Positions 1 to 8,652 of a DNA stretch of 64,000 nucleotides are shown here, piece by piece (the first letter of the stretch is position 1; every line of letters begins with the position of its first letter). A program made the position numbers and the translations under genes. The notes beneath the pieces are model-generated. The model was given only the letters and a program-made list of their open reading frames with translations. It was not told the DNA's origin and ran no database searches. This DNA comes from an uncultured Lachnospiraceae bacterium (lineage in GTDB: Bacteria > Bacillota > Clostridia > Lachnospirales > Lachnospiraceae). Location of the stretch: assembly GCA_910586255.1 (NCBI GenBank), contig CAJUHR010000017.1, positions 29,373-93,372 of the forward strand, read 5' to 3'.

Positions 1-1733
1 TTGTAAGGCGCCTTGTTAAAAATCAGGGTGGAAATGGCCAACAGGGAATAAAACCAGCCCCGGGTCTGATCCACTGCCTCAGAGATAAAGTCTGCCGGGA
101 ACTGCTGGTCAAACAGCTCCTGATTCTCAAAGGGATAATGATGCTGGGCAAAGGGCATGGCGCCGGAATCAAACCAGCAGTCAATCACCTCCGGAACCCG
201 CTTCATCTGCCTGCCGCACTTGGGACAGGTAATTGTCACCTCATCGATAAAGGGACGGTGAAGCTCAATATCATCCGGACAGTTGGAGGACATGGACTTT
301 AGCTCCTCAATGCTGCCGATGGAATGTTGATGACCGCACTCGCACTCCCAGATATTTAAGGGAGTTCCCCAATAACGGTTCCTGCTGATACCCCAGTCCT
401 GTACATTCTCCAGCCAGTCGCCGAAGCGGCCCTTGCCAATGCTCTCTGGAATCCAGTTGATGGTATTGTTGTTGCGGATCAGATCCTCCTTCACCGCTGT
501 CATTTTGATAAACCATGACTCTCTTGCATAGTAAATAAGAGGCGTGTCGCAGCGCCAGCAATGGGGATAGCTGTGCTCAAAAGCCGGAGCTGAGAATAAG
601 AGGCCCTTTTCCTTTAGCTCCTCTAAAACCAGCGGATCCGCCTTTTTCACAAAAGTGCCTGCCCAAGGCGTCTCCCCTGTCATCTCACCCTTGGAGTTTA
701 CCAGCTGGACGAAGGGCAGGTCGTATTTGCGTCCCACCTTGGAGTCGTCCTCACCGAAGGCCGGTGCGATGTGTACCACGCCGGTACCGTCTGTCAGGGT
801 CACATAACCGTCACAGACCACATAAAAAGCCTTTTTTCTCTGTTTTTCGCAGACCTCATTGGCGTAGGGAAGCAGAGGCTCATACTCTTTGTATTCCAAA
901 TCCTTACCTATAAAACGCTCCAGCACCGTGTACCCTCCCTCAAGCACCGTGTCGCACAGGGCCTCTGCCAGATAATAGGTGTACTCACCGTTTTGGACCT
1001 TTACATAGGCTTCATCGGGATTTACGCAGAGCGCCACGTTGCTGGGCAGGGTCCAGGGTGTGGTGGTCCACGCCAGAATGTAGGCGTCCTCCCCTTTTAC
1101 CTTAAACCGGGCAATGGCGGACCGCTCCTTCACATCCTTATACCCCTGGGCCACCTCATGGCTGGACAGAGGCGTGCCGCACCGGGGACAATAGGGCACG
1201 ATCTTAAAGCCCTTATACAAGAGTCCCTTTTCCCAGATTTTCTTTAAAGCCCACCACTCTGACTCGATAAAATCATTGTGGTACGTCACGTAAGGGTCAT
1301 CCATATCCGCCCAGAAGCCAACGGTGCTGGAAAAATCCTCCCACATGCCCTTGTACTTCCACACGCTTTCCTTACAGTGGCCAATGAACGGCTCCAGACC
1401 ATACTGTTCGATCTGTTCCTTTCCGTCCAGACCCAGCATCTTCTCCACTTCCAGCTCCACTGGCAGACCGTGCGTATCCCATCCGGCCTTTCGGGGAACC
1501 ATGTAGCCCTTCATGGTCCGATACCGGGGAATCATATCCTTGATTACCCGGGTCAGTACATGGCCGATATGGGGCTTGCCGTTGGCCGTGGGAGGTCCAT
1601 CGTAAAAGGTATAGGTGGGACCGTCCTTCCGGCTTTCCATGCTCTTTTGAAAGATGTCATGATCCTTCCAGAACTTTTCAACCGTCTTTTCCCTTTCTAC
1701 AAATTTTAGATCTGTTGATACTTTCTCATACAT
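1..1733 (-). CDS. ileS: isoleucyl-tRNA synthetase, 5' part (runs off left edge)
   Basis: Cytoplasmic class I synthetase that charges tRNA-Ile. Reading leftward from the ATG at 1733 gives about 577 codons without a stop, so the C-terminal third lies outside the window. The protein starts MYEKVSTDLKFVEREK; the class I HIGH signature is visible in NGKPHIGHVL near residue 50, followed by the Rossmann and editing region with paired cysteines (CPRCGTPLSSHEV, CPKCGRQMKRVPEV). A GGAGGT ribosome-binding site sits nine bases upstream and fixes the start; the ATG at 1741 is out of frame. Expression is controlled by the T-box leader immediately upstream, whose specifier codon is ATC (Ile), which independently supports the assignment. 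Confidence 0.97.
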   Translation of the reverse strand, partial: MYEKVSTDLKFVEREKTVEKFWKDHDIFQKSMESRKDGPTYTFYDGPPTANGKPHIGHVLTRVIKDMIPRYRTMKGYMVPRKAGWDTHGLPVELEVEKMLGLDGKEQIEQYGLEPFIGHCKESVWKYKGMWEDFSSTVGFWADMDDPYVTYHNDFIESEWWALKKIWEKGLLYKGFKIVPYCPRCGTPLSSHEVAQGYKDVKERSAIARFKVKGEDAYILAWTTTPWTLPSNVALCVNPDEAYVKVQNGEYTYYLAEALCDTVLEGGYTVLERFIGKDLEYKEYEPLLPYANEVCEKQRKKAFYVVCDGYVTLTDGTGVVHIAPAFGEDDSKVGRKYDLPFVQLVNSKGEMTGETPWAGTFVKKADPLVLEELKEKGLLFSAPAFEHSYPHCWRCDTPLIYYARESWFIKMTAVKEDLIRNNNTINWIPESIGKGRFGDWLENVQDWGISRNRYWGTPLNIWECECGHQHSIGSIEELKSMSSNCPDDIELHRPFIDEVTITCPKCGRQMKRVPEVIDCWFDSGAMPFAQHHYPFENQELFDQQFPADFISEAVDQTRGWFYSLLAISTLIFNKAPY

Positions 1734-1832
1734 TTCTTCATTACCTCCGTTTTCGTGGCAAGGTGGATACAAAATTAGTGCTGGCTGCACATTCCCCACT
1801 GGCTTTTGTCTCACAAAATGGTCTGTCCCATG

Positions 1833-1869
1833 AAACAAAAAGCTTCCGCCCCGTAATGAGGACGAAAGC
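1833..1869 (-). terminator. T-box intrinsic terminator
   Basis: Ten-pair G+C-rich hairpin (with G-U wobbles) plus a T-rich tail on the minus strand, directly overlapping the 3' side of the T-box antiterminator sequence. It ends transcription when tRNA-Ile is charged. Confidence 0.88.
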
Positions 1870-2180
1870 CTGGCTTCGCTGTACCACCTATTACTGCATA
1901 CCAACATATGCGCTCCCTGTAACGGCGGGACTGCCGGCACGACCTAATGGATACCTTCAGCGGACGCCCTGCCTGTATCTTTCAGCCTGCGACTCGGGAG
2001 TGATCTTCGGCATCCGTCTGCAGGCTCCGGGCTTCCACCATACCCCGGATCGCTGTTTTCGCCTCTTACGGCCCTACTGTCTCCGTCAAAGTCTTTCTTT
2101 ATTAAATACCGCCGGAAAGGACTTTTTCTTCCTTACCGTTGGCCCTATGAAGGACAAGACTGTACCCCTGCCCTCCCACA
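1833..2180 (-). promoter_or_regulatory. T-box riboswitch leader of ileS (Ile specifier)
   Basis: Untranslated leader that senses uncharged tRNA-Ile and antiterminates ileS. Seen directly: the conserved antiterminator box AGGTGGTACAGCG (reverse complement of 1877-1889); a competing rho-independent terminator whose stem runs from GCTTTCGTCC to GGGCGGAAGC (1842-1869) followed by TTTTTGTTT; and a stem I region whose specifier loop reads GAAG-ATC-ACTCC, placing the ATC codon at 2002-2004. The 3' end of the leader continues to the ileS ribosome-binding site. The 5' limit is inferred from the promoter at 2187-2215. Confidence 0.93.
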
Positions 2181-2186
2181 CACCAT

Positions 2187-2215
2187 ATTATATTGATTCA
2201 TCCTTAAATTGTCAA
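2187..2215 (-). promoter_or_regulatory. consensus sigma-A promoter for T-box/ileS
   Basis: On the minus strand TTGACA (2210-2215) and TATAAT (2187-2192) are separated by exactly 17 bases. Both hexamers match consensus perfectly, so basal initiation should be strong and control falls to the T-box. Confidence 0.9.
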
Positions 2216-2363
2216 GGGCTGGAAGAAGAGATATGATGGTTTTTGTTGTTCGGTTTAAAGATGAATTTTCTGTTGGACATTTTACAAATAACGGGTATAA
2301 TGGGATGATGTTGAGGCTTTTGACCCCTATGATACCACAGATTGCTCCGTATTTCATGCTTTA

Positions 2364-2483
2364 AACCTGACTCCCATGTGGGTCTATTTCCTCATCTGCC
2401 TGGATGAATTTGTAAAAATCCCTTTTATTTACCGTCATTATAAAAGCTATCGCTGGCTGAAAAACATTACCCGGGATTTTTGA
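2364..2483 (+). pseudogene. C-terminal remnant of a MATE-family efflux transporter
   Basis: An open stretch of about 40 codons ends at TGA 2481-2483 and encodes MWVYFLICLDEFVKIPF, then YRHYKSYRWLKNITRDF. This resembles the last helix and basic tail of MATE (multidrug and toxin extrusion) transporters of Clostridia. Upstream in the same frame there is no transporter-like sequence and a stop occurs at 2298, so only the tail of the gene survives. No ribosome-binding site is obvious. Family call is from memory of the C-terminal pattern. Confidence 0.5.
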
Positions 2484-2505
2484 TTGTTAATTTCGTGTCA
2501 ATCTA

Positions 2506-2535
2506 TTTACTTTTTATTCGCTTTAATGGTATACT
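2506..2535 (+). promoter_or_regulatory. putative promoter for nicotinate phosphoribosyltransferase
   Basis: TTTACT (2506-2511) and TATACT (2530-2535) with an 18-base spacer, about 100 bases upstream of the start codon at 2632. The leader in between has no recognised riboswitch. Confidence 0.6.
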
Positions 2536-2631
2536 ATTTCAAATTTCAGAGATGCCCCGAGCCAGACAGTAACCGGCTTTTTCTGCTGCCTGCCGCGGCA
2601 TCCTGCCAACACACAATTGGGAGGAACCATT

Positions 2632-4092
2632 ATGAACGAAAGAAATCTTACCTTATTAACTGACCTGTATGAGCTTACCATGATGCAGGGCTATTTTAAA
2701 GAAAAGGATGCCAATGAAACTGTCATTTTTGACGCCTTCTACCGGGCCAATCCCAACAATGCCGGCTACTCCATCTGCGCAGGCTTAGAGCAGGTAATCG
2801 AGTATATAAAAAATCTTCATTTTGACGCGGAGGATATCGATTATCTTCGCTCCACCGGCCTTTTCGGGGAGGATTTCCTTAGCTATCTTAAAGACTTTAA
2901 ATTCTCCGGAGATATCTATGCCATTCCGGAAGGAACCGTCATTTTCCCCAGAGAGCCGTTAATCAAGGTGATTGCTCCCATTATGGAAGCACAGCTGGTG
3001 GAGACCGCTCTCCTCAACATTATCAATCATCAGTCTCTCATTGCCACCAAGGCTGCCCGGGTGGTCTACGCCGCCAAGGGCGATGGGGTCATGGAGTTCG
3101 GACTGCGCAGAGCCCAGGGACCTGACGCGGGCATCTATGGGGCGCGGGCTGCCATGATCGCCGGCTGCATCGGCACCTCCAATGTGCTCTGCGGCAAAAT
3201 GTTTGATGTTCCTGTGAAGGGCACCCACGCCCACAGCTGGATCATGAGCTTTCCGGACGAGCTGACTGCCTTCCGCACCTATGCCCGTCTGTATCCCACT
3301 GCCTGTATCCTGCTGGTGGACACCTACGACACCTTAGGTTCCGGTGTTCCCAATGCCATCAAGGTGTTTAAGGAAATGAGGGAAAATGGTATTCCTCTGA
3401 CCTTCTACGGGATCCGCTTAGACAGCGGCGACCTGGCCTATCTCTCCAAGGAAGCCAAAAAGATGCTGGATGAAGCCGGTTTTCCGGACGCCGTCATCTC
3501 CGCCTCCAACGATCTGGATGAAACCTTGATCACCTCCTTAAAGCTTCAGGGCGCCACCATCAATTCCTGGGGCGTGGGAACCAACCTGATTACATCGAAG
3601 GACTGCCCGTCCTTTGGCGGCGTATATAAACTGGCTGCTATTCAGGACAAAAACACCGGCAAATTCATCCCCAAGATCAAGCTTTCGGAGAATGCGGAAA
3701 AGATTACCAACCCGGGAAACAAGACTATTCAGCGTATTTATAATAAGAACACAGGCAAAATTATCGCGGATCTGATCTGCCTGGTGGATGAAAAATTTGA
3801 TTCCTCCAATTCCCTGCTGCTGTTTGATCCCATTGAGACCTGGAAAAAGACCCACCTGGCTCCCGGAAGCTATGTTCTTCGTGAACTGCTGGTTCCTGTC
3901 TTTAAAAACGGAAAATGTGTCTATGAATCGCCAAAGGTCATGGACATCCGGGAATACTGCCGCAAGGAGATGGCTACTCTCTGGGAGGAATCTCTCCGTC
4001 TGGAATATCCTCACCGCGTCCATGTGGATCTCTCCAATGAGCTGTGGCATATGAAGAATCAATTGCTGGACAATTATAACAGAAATAATTAA
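2632..4092 (+). CDS. pncB: nicotinate phosphoribosyltransferase
   Basis: Converts nicotinate plus PRPP to nicotinate mononucleotide, the entry step of NAD salvage, in the cytoplasm. The 486-residue product starts MNERNLTLLTDLYELTMMQGYF, the typical N-terminus of the longer bacterial NAPRTase family. Later come MEFGLRRAQGPD, the HAHSWIMSF segment with the conserved histidine, and FYGIRLDSGDL, which carries phosphoribosyl-binding residues. Length fits the family. The start at 2632 is chosen over an in-frame ATG 15 bases upstream because GGGAGG at 2619-2624 is correctly spaced for it. Monocistronic, with its own promoter and a terminator downstream. Confidence 0.95.
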   Translation: MNERNLTLLTDLYELTMMQGYFKEKDANETVIFDAFYRANPNNAGYSICAGLEQVIEYIKNLHFDAEDIDYLRSTGLFGEDFLSYLKDFKFSGDIYAIPEGTVIFPREPLIKVIAPIMEAQLVETALLNIINHQSLIATKAARVVYAAKGDGVMEFGLRRAQGPDAGIYGARAAMIAGCIGTSNVLCGKMFDVPVKGTHAHSWIMSFPDELTAFRTYARLYPTACILLVDTYDTLGSGVPNAIKVFKEMRENGIPLTFYGIRLDSGDLAYLSKEAKKMLDEAGFPDAVISASNDLDETLITSLKLQGATINSWGVGTNLITSKDCPSFGGVYKLAAIQDKNTGKFIPKIKLSENAEKITNPGNKTIQRIYNKNTGKIIADLICLVDEKFDSSNSLLLFDPIETWKKTHLAPGSYVLRELLVPVFKNGKCVYESPKVMDIREYCRKEMATLWEESLRLEYPHRVHVDLSNELWHMKNQLLDNYNRNN

Positions 4093-4198
4093 TTTAATAT
4101 TATATTAAATATTTTATAAAAGTTCTTCCTTGATTTTTGATGGTAAACTGTTGCTTTCCTAAAAATCCGGAACAAAAGCATCCAAAAACCGGCACAGA

Positions 4199-4248
4199 AA
4201 AGACCGGCAGCAGGCGCCACAAACATTTGCTGCCGGTCTTATATTTAT
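4199..4248. terminator. bidirectional terminator between pncB and aspS
   Basis: Long hairpin AAGACCGGCAGCA / TGCTGCCGGTCTT (about 4200-4213 and 4227-4240) in the gap between convergent genes. T-rich sequence follows on both strands (TCTTATATTTATT on plus, TCTTTTCTGTG on minus), so it can serve both pncB and the hisS-aspS transcript. Confidence 0.75.
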
Positions 4249-4321
4249 TGCTGTCTTTTTCAGTCTCTATCTCATTTCCTGTATTATCTCATTCTGGAGT
4301 GTGTTTGAAACTTCATTCCTG

Positions 4322-6121
4322 TCACATACTTTTATCCGCTTCATCGCTGATTTCAATCCCCAGCTCCACAAGCTGCTTTTCATCCACCGGGGCCGGAGCC
4401 TCGCACATCATACAGGAAGCGTCCTTCACCTTGGGGAACGCGATCATCTCGCGGATGCTGTCGCAGCCGCCCATCAGCATGGCCACCCGGTCCAGGCCGT
4501 AGGCCAGGCCTGCATGGGGCGGAACACCATACTTGAAGGCTGTCAGAAGAAAGCCGAACTGCTCTTCCGCCTGCTCCGGCGTAAAGCCCAGCACCTCAAA
4601 CATCTTGCTCTGAATATCATTCTGATGAATACGGACCGAACCGCCTCCCAGCTCCGTGCCGTTTAAAACAATATCATATGCCTTGGCCCGGACCGCGCCC
4701 GGGTCACTGTCAATCAAATGCCAGTCCTCCTCCATAGGCATGGTAAAGGGATGATGCATGGCCACAAACCGTCCCTGTTCCTCCGAGTACTCCAAGAGGG
4801 GGAACTCGGTTACCCACACAAACTGATACTCATCCTTCTTGAGCAGATCAAGCTGCCTGGCAATCTCCAGGCGCAGATTTCCCAGAACATCCCAGACCAC
4901 CTTGTTCTTATCGGCAGCAAACAAAAGCAGATCTCCCGGCTTTCCTTCCATAGCCTGGGTGAGCGCGTCCATCTGCTCCTCTGTCATAAACTTGGCAAAG
5001 GAGGACTTTCTGGTTCCGTCCGGCTGAATAGCCACATAGGCCAGACCCTTGGCCCCAAAGCCTTTAGCAAACTCCACCAAAGCATCGATCTTTTTCCGGG
5101 GCATGGCGCCCTGGCCCTGGGCATTGATTCCCCGAACCGTTCCGCCGTTCTCCAAAGCTCCCTTAAACACAACAAACTCGCAGTCCTTAACCACAGAGGA
5201 CACATCCTTAAGCTCCATGCCAAATCGCAGATCCGGCTTATCGGAACCAAACCGGTCCATGGCCTCCTGCCAGGTCATCCGGGGAATAGGCTGAGGAATC
5301 TCCACCCCAAGAAGCTCCTTAAAAAGCTTGTGCAGGAGGCGCTCATTCACATCCAGCACATCGTCCACATCCACAAAGGACAGCTCCATATCAATCTGGG
5401 TAAATTCCGGCTGCCGGTCCGCCCGCAGATCCTCATCCCGATAGCATCTGGCCAGCTGGAAATACCGGTCATAGCCGGAGCACATCAGCAGCTGCTTAAA
5501 AATCTGAGGGGACTGAGGCAGAGCATAGAAGCTTCCCGGATGAACCCGGCTGGGCACAAGATAATCTCTGGCTCCCTCCGGGGTGCTCTTAATCAAAGTA
5601 GGTGTCTCGATCTCCAAAAATCCTTCCTCTGCCAGAAACTGTCTGGTGAGAATGGCAATATTGCTTCGCAAAATCAGGTTCCGCTGAATATCCGGTCTGC
5701 GCAGATCCAGGTAGCGGTACTTTAAGCGCAGCTCCTCCTTTGTCTTGGAATTTTCCTCAATGGGAAACGGAGGCGTCTCCGATTCGGACAAAATCCGCAA
5801 GCTCTCCGCCCGGACCTCGATGGCCCCTGTGGCCAGATTTTTGTTTTCTGCTCCGGAGCGGGCTTCCACACGTCCGGTCACAGCCACCACAAACTCGCTT
5901 CTCAGCCTCTCCGCCTTTTGAAAGTTCTCTCTGCCGCAGTCTGCCTCCTCAAAAATAATCTGCAAAATACCGGACCGGTCCCGCAAATCCACAAAGATAA
6001 TTCCGCCTTTGTTTCTGCTTTTCTGCACCCATCCCATAACCGTCACCTTCTGGCCAATATGGGCAGTGCTCACCTCCGTACATCTGTGGGACCTTTTTAG
6101 TCCCTGCATTGATTCTGCCAT
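4322..6121 (-). CDS. aspS: aspartyl-tRNA synthetase
   Basis: Class II synthetase that charges tRNA-Asp (bacterial type). About 599 residues from the chosen start MAESMQGLKRSHRCTE. Visible: N-terminal OB-fold anticodon domain (VTVMGWVQKSRNKGG), class II core with RYLDLRRPDIQ and the flipping-loop-like ESPTLIKSTPEGARD equivalent, the motif 2 segment FQLARCYRDEDLRADRQPEF, the bacterial GAD insertion domain in the middle, and motif 3 GLAYGLDRVAML. The start at 6121 has the ribosome-binding site GAGGAGAG just upstream; an in-frame ATG 36 bases earlier has none. Follows hisS with a 50-base gap, the usual clostridial hisS-aspS operon. Confidence 0.97.
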   Translation of the reverse strand: MAESMQGLKRSHRCTEVSTAHIGQKVTVMGWVQKSRNKGGIIFVDLRDRSGILQIIFEEADCGRENFQKAERLRSEFVVAVTGRVEARSGAENKNLATGAIEVRAESLRILSESETPPFPIEENSKTKEELRLKYRYLDLRRPDIQRNLILRSNIAILTRQFLAEEGFLEIETPTLIKSTPEGARDYLVPSRVHPGSFYALPQSPQIFKQLLMCSGYDRYFQLARCYRDEDLRADRQPEFTQIDMELSFVDVDDVLDVNERLLHKLFKELLGVEIPQPIPRMTWQEAMDRFGSDKPDLRFGMELKDVSSVVKDCEFVVFKGALENGGTVRGINAQGQGAMPRKKIDALVEFAKGFGAKGLAYVAIQPDGTRKSSFAKFMTEEQMDALTQAMEGKPGDLLLFAADKNKVVWDVLGNLRLEIARQLDLLKKDEYQFVWVTEFPLLEYSEEQGRFVAMHHPFTMPMEEDWHLIDSDPGAVRAKAYDIVLNGTELGGGSVRIHQNDIQSKMFEVLGFTPEQAEEQFGFLLTAFKYGVPPHAGLAYGLDRVAMLMGGCDSIREMIAFPKVKDASCMMCEAPAPVDEKQLVELGIEISDEADKSM

Positions 6122-6171
6122 AATCTCTCCTCTTTCCCGGCCGCCAATGGCTGCCATATACTTGATTCCTT

Positions 6172-7437
6172 TTACTCCTTCAATCCTTCCCGGTAAAACT
6201 CCACAAACTCCGTGTAGCCTTCCTTTCCCAGCTGCTCCTTCTGAAACTTTTTGTTCTTATTCATCTGGGAGACCAAAACCTGAACGCCTTTTCTTCTCTC
6301 CTCCATAGCCTGACGCATAATCTGACTGAACCGGGCAGCATCCACACCCTTCTCCACCAGGTAGGCCTTTCTCTCTGTGGCTCCCGGCACCTTTCCGCCC
6401 TGATCCATCAGGATGGTGATAATCCGCTCAAAGCCGATGGAAAAACCGCAGGCCGGCGTATCCTTGCCGGTAAACCTGCCGATCATCTTGTCATATCTGC
6501 CGCCGCCTGCCACGGAGCCGCCAAAGCCCTCCATGGAAACCTCAAAGATCGTCCCTGTGTAGTAGGACATTCCCCGCACCAGCGTGGGATCAAAATACAG
6601 GGAAAATTCCGTCTCCGCCACATCTGCCACGGTCTCCATGATATAGGCCAGATTATCCGTCACGCTTACTGGCAGGACCTTTTCAAGAACCGTTCCCAGC
6701 TTTTTCACTCCGTCCGCATCATGTCCCACCTCAGCCAAAAGCTTTGTGTACCGGGCCACACTGTCCGCCGAATGTCCGGCCTCTAAAAGCTCCGCCTCCA
6801 CACCCTCCATACCGATCTTGTCCATCTTATCCAAAATGATAAACACTTGGTCCAGAGTTCTCTCCTCAAACCCGCAGTATAAGGCCATGCCCTTTAGAAT
6901 CTCCCGGTCATTGATCCGCACCGTAAAGCCGTTGTCCGGACAAATCTTTCCCAGAGCCGTGGTGGTGGCCAAAATCAGCTCAATCTCCGCCATGGAGCTG
7001 GCATCTCCCAGAATATCGATATCGCACTGGGTAAACTGGCGGAACCTTCCCTTCTGAGGCCTGTCCGCCCGCCACACGCTTCCCATCTGTAAAGCTTTAA
7101 AGGGACTGGGCAGCTGGGAGCCGTTGTTGGAATAATACCGGGCCAGAGGAAGGGTCAGATCATAGCGAAGTCCGCTGTCAGTCAAATCATTCTCCTCCCC
7201 GGCTGTCTCAAGATTCAGCTTCTCTCCTCTTTTTAAAATCTTAAAGATCAGCTTTTCATTATCCCCGCCTTGCTTGCTGGTCAGATTCTCAATGTGCTCC
7301 ACACAAGGGGTCTCTATCTGGGTAAATCCAAAGCCCCGGTAAGTCTCCCGGATCTGATTCATCACATATTCCCGCACCTGCATCTCCGCAGGCAGAATAT
7401 CTCTCATGCCGGTCACCGGCTTCTTTTTCAGCGCCAT
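6172..7437 (-). CDS. hisS: histidyl-tRNA synthetase
   Basis: Class II synthetase for tRNA-His, 421 residues. N-terminus MALKKKPVTGMRDILPAE is typical. Motif 2 lies around MGSVWRADRPQKGRFRQF and leads into QCDIDILG. The histidine-specific signatures follow as LVRGMSYYTGTIFEV and GGSVAGGGRYDKMIGRF. The C-terminal anticodon-binding alpha/beta domain (KAYLVEKGVDAARFSQI) is complete. First gene of the hisS-aspS operon; a good promoter lies at 7487-7515. Confidence 0.97.
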   Translation of the reverse strand: MALKKKPVTGMRDILPAEMQVREYVMNQIRETYRGFGFTQIETPCVEHIENLTSKQGGDNEKLIFKILKRGEKLNLETAGEENDLTDSGLRYDLTLPLARYYSNNGSQLPSPFKALQMGSVWRADRPQKGRFRQFTQCDIDILGDASSMAEIELILATTTALGKICPDNGFTVRINDREILKGMALYCGFEERTLDQVFIILDKMDKIGMEGVEAELLEAGHSADSVARYTKLLAEVGHDADGVKKLGTVLEKVLPVSVTDNLAYIMETVADVAETEFSLYFDPTLVRGMSYYTGTIFEVSMEGFGGSVAGGGRYDKMIGRFTGKDTPACGFSIGFERIITILMDQGGKVPGATERKAYLVEKGVDAARFSQIMRQAMEERRKGVQVLVSQMNKNKKFQKEQLGKEGYTEFVEFYREGLKE

Positions 7438-7486
7438 ATTCTGCTCTCTCCGTTCTCTTCATACTTGGTAATCCATTTTCCATACG

Positions 7487-7515
7487 ATTATACTATCGTC
7501 AATGGCAATTATCAA
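7487..7515 (-). promoter_or_regulatory. promoter of hisS-aspS operon
   Basis: Minus-strand TTGATA (7510-7515), 17-base spacer, TATAAT (7487-7492), about 50 bases before hisS. It separates this operon from the UroD-like gene upstream. Confidence 0.8.
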
Positions 7516-7622
7516 TACTTATCGGGAAATTCCTCCTTTTTAAATCTCGGCGGAAGCAACCGTTTAAATAGCAAGGCCGAATATCTCTTCGTCTAAACTA
7601 AGTATTGGCACCTGCACTGACC

Positions 7623-8588
7623 TTAGCAGCACCGGGCCGCTCTGGCCGCCGCCCTCACCCTGCTTAAGTCCTGATCCGTAAACATAGTGCAGTCTGCCCC
7701 CAGAATCAGGCCCTTTCTGCCAAAGCTCTCCACGACCCGGCAAACCTCCGCCTTAATCTCCTCATCGCTTCCGTTTACCAAAGGCCCCTGATGATTAGCA
7801 AGTCCTCCCATAATGGTTTTTCCGGCAAATAAATCCCGGCCCTCTTTTAATCCAAAGGGAGCTTCATAGACTCCCCAGTTGATCACATCGGCATAAGAAG
7901 CATAGTCCCGATATCTTTCCATATTAAGGCCGTCCTTACATATATGAAGGAAGCAGTAACCTCCCGCATCCTTAATCGCTTTCATAATCTGAAGATCAAA
8001 AGGCTTTATCCACCTGGCAAACTCTTCGTCCGTAAAGAAACTGTTTTCGCCTCCCAATGCGGCATAATAGATGGAATCCACCCCTGCCTTCACATACTCC
8101 TTTGCCAATGCGCAGAGAACGTCTGTGACTCTCTCCATGGCAGACATCATTTTCTTCTCATTCCATCTCAAAAAATCCACTTGCATCTGCCTGGCCGCAT
8201 AGTAGTTTACCCCGGCCTGCTCGATGGGATGAATCCCTGACGCACAGATTCCGTGCAGGGTTCCCATGGTAAATACATTTTCTTCACATCCATCCAGGAT
8301 TCTCTTTGTCAGCTCAATCTGCTCCCTCACAAAAGGTTCTTTCTCTGTCATTACCGGAATCAGACGCTCATAATCATCCGGAGTGTGAATGGCTCCAAAT
8401 ACCGGCACCAGATTTTCATTCATGATCTTACAGATATCGGTATCCGTATCCCTGAAAAAATCCAGATGGGCCTTTACACATGCGTCCCCCCTCTTTTTAT
8501 CATCCAGGAAATGAAGCGAAAAGCATGAGGGAATCCCATCAGCCTCTCTCTGTTCAATGGCTGCTATAACCCGTTCCCTTTTTGTCAT
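7623..8588 (-). CDS. uroporphyrinogen decarboxylase-family protein (MtaA/CmuA-like)
   Basis: 321-residue TIM-barrel protein of the UroD superfamily. N-terminus MTKRERVIAAIEQREADGIP is the usual opening of the branch that contains corrinoid:coenzyme methyltransferases rather than true UroD. The H-x-C ... C zinc motif of MtaA/MtbA-type enzymes is present as HIC (His215, Cys217) and GADC (Cys300), so a methyl-transfer role with a thiol substrate is possible. No corrinoid protein gene is adjacent, so the substrate cannot be named. Starts at ATG 8588 behind AAGGGGGACC. It is the last gene before the hisS promoter and lies downstream of the accessory cluster; co-transcription with that cluster is uncertain. 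Confidence 0.8.
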   Translation of the reverse strand: MTKRERVIAAIEQREADGIPSCFSLHFLDDKKRGDACVKAHLDFFRDTDTDICKIMNENLVPVFGAIHTPDDYERLIPVMTEKEPFVREQIELTKRILDGCEENVFTMGTLHGICASGIHPIEQAGVNYYAARQMQVDFLRWNEKKMMSAMERVTDVLCALAKEYVKAGVDSIYYAALGGENSFFTDEEFARWIKPFDLQIMKAIKDAGGYCFLHICKDGLNMERYRDYASYADVINWGVYEAPFGLKEGRDLFAGKTIMGGLANHQGPLVNGSDEEIKAEVCRVVESFGRKGLILGADCTMFTDQDLSRVRAAARAARCC

Positions 8589-8652
8589 AATTATCTGTGG
8601 TCCCCCTTTTCATTATGATGATTTCTTTCTTTTTTGCTTTACAGACAGTTTC

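Noticed and set aside
1278..1709. Long plus-strand reading frames across ileS
   Set aside because: They are antisense shadows of ileS with no ribosome-binding site or family resemblance.
4718..5725. 335-codon plus-strand frame over aspS
   Set aside because: Antisense shadow of aspS; His/Leu-rich composition typical of reverse-complement reading.
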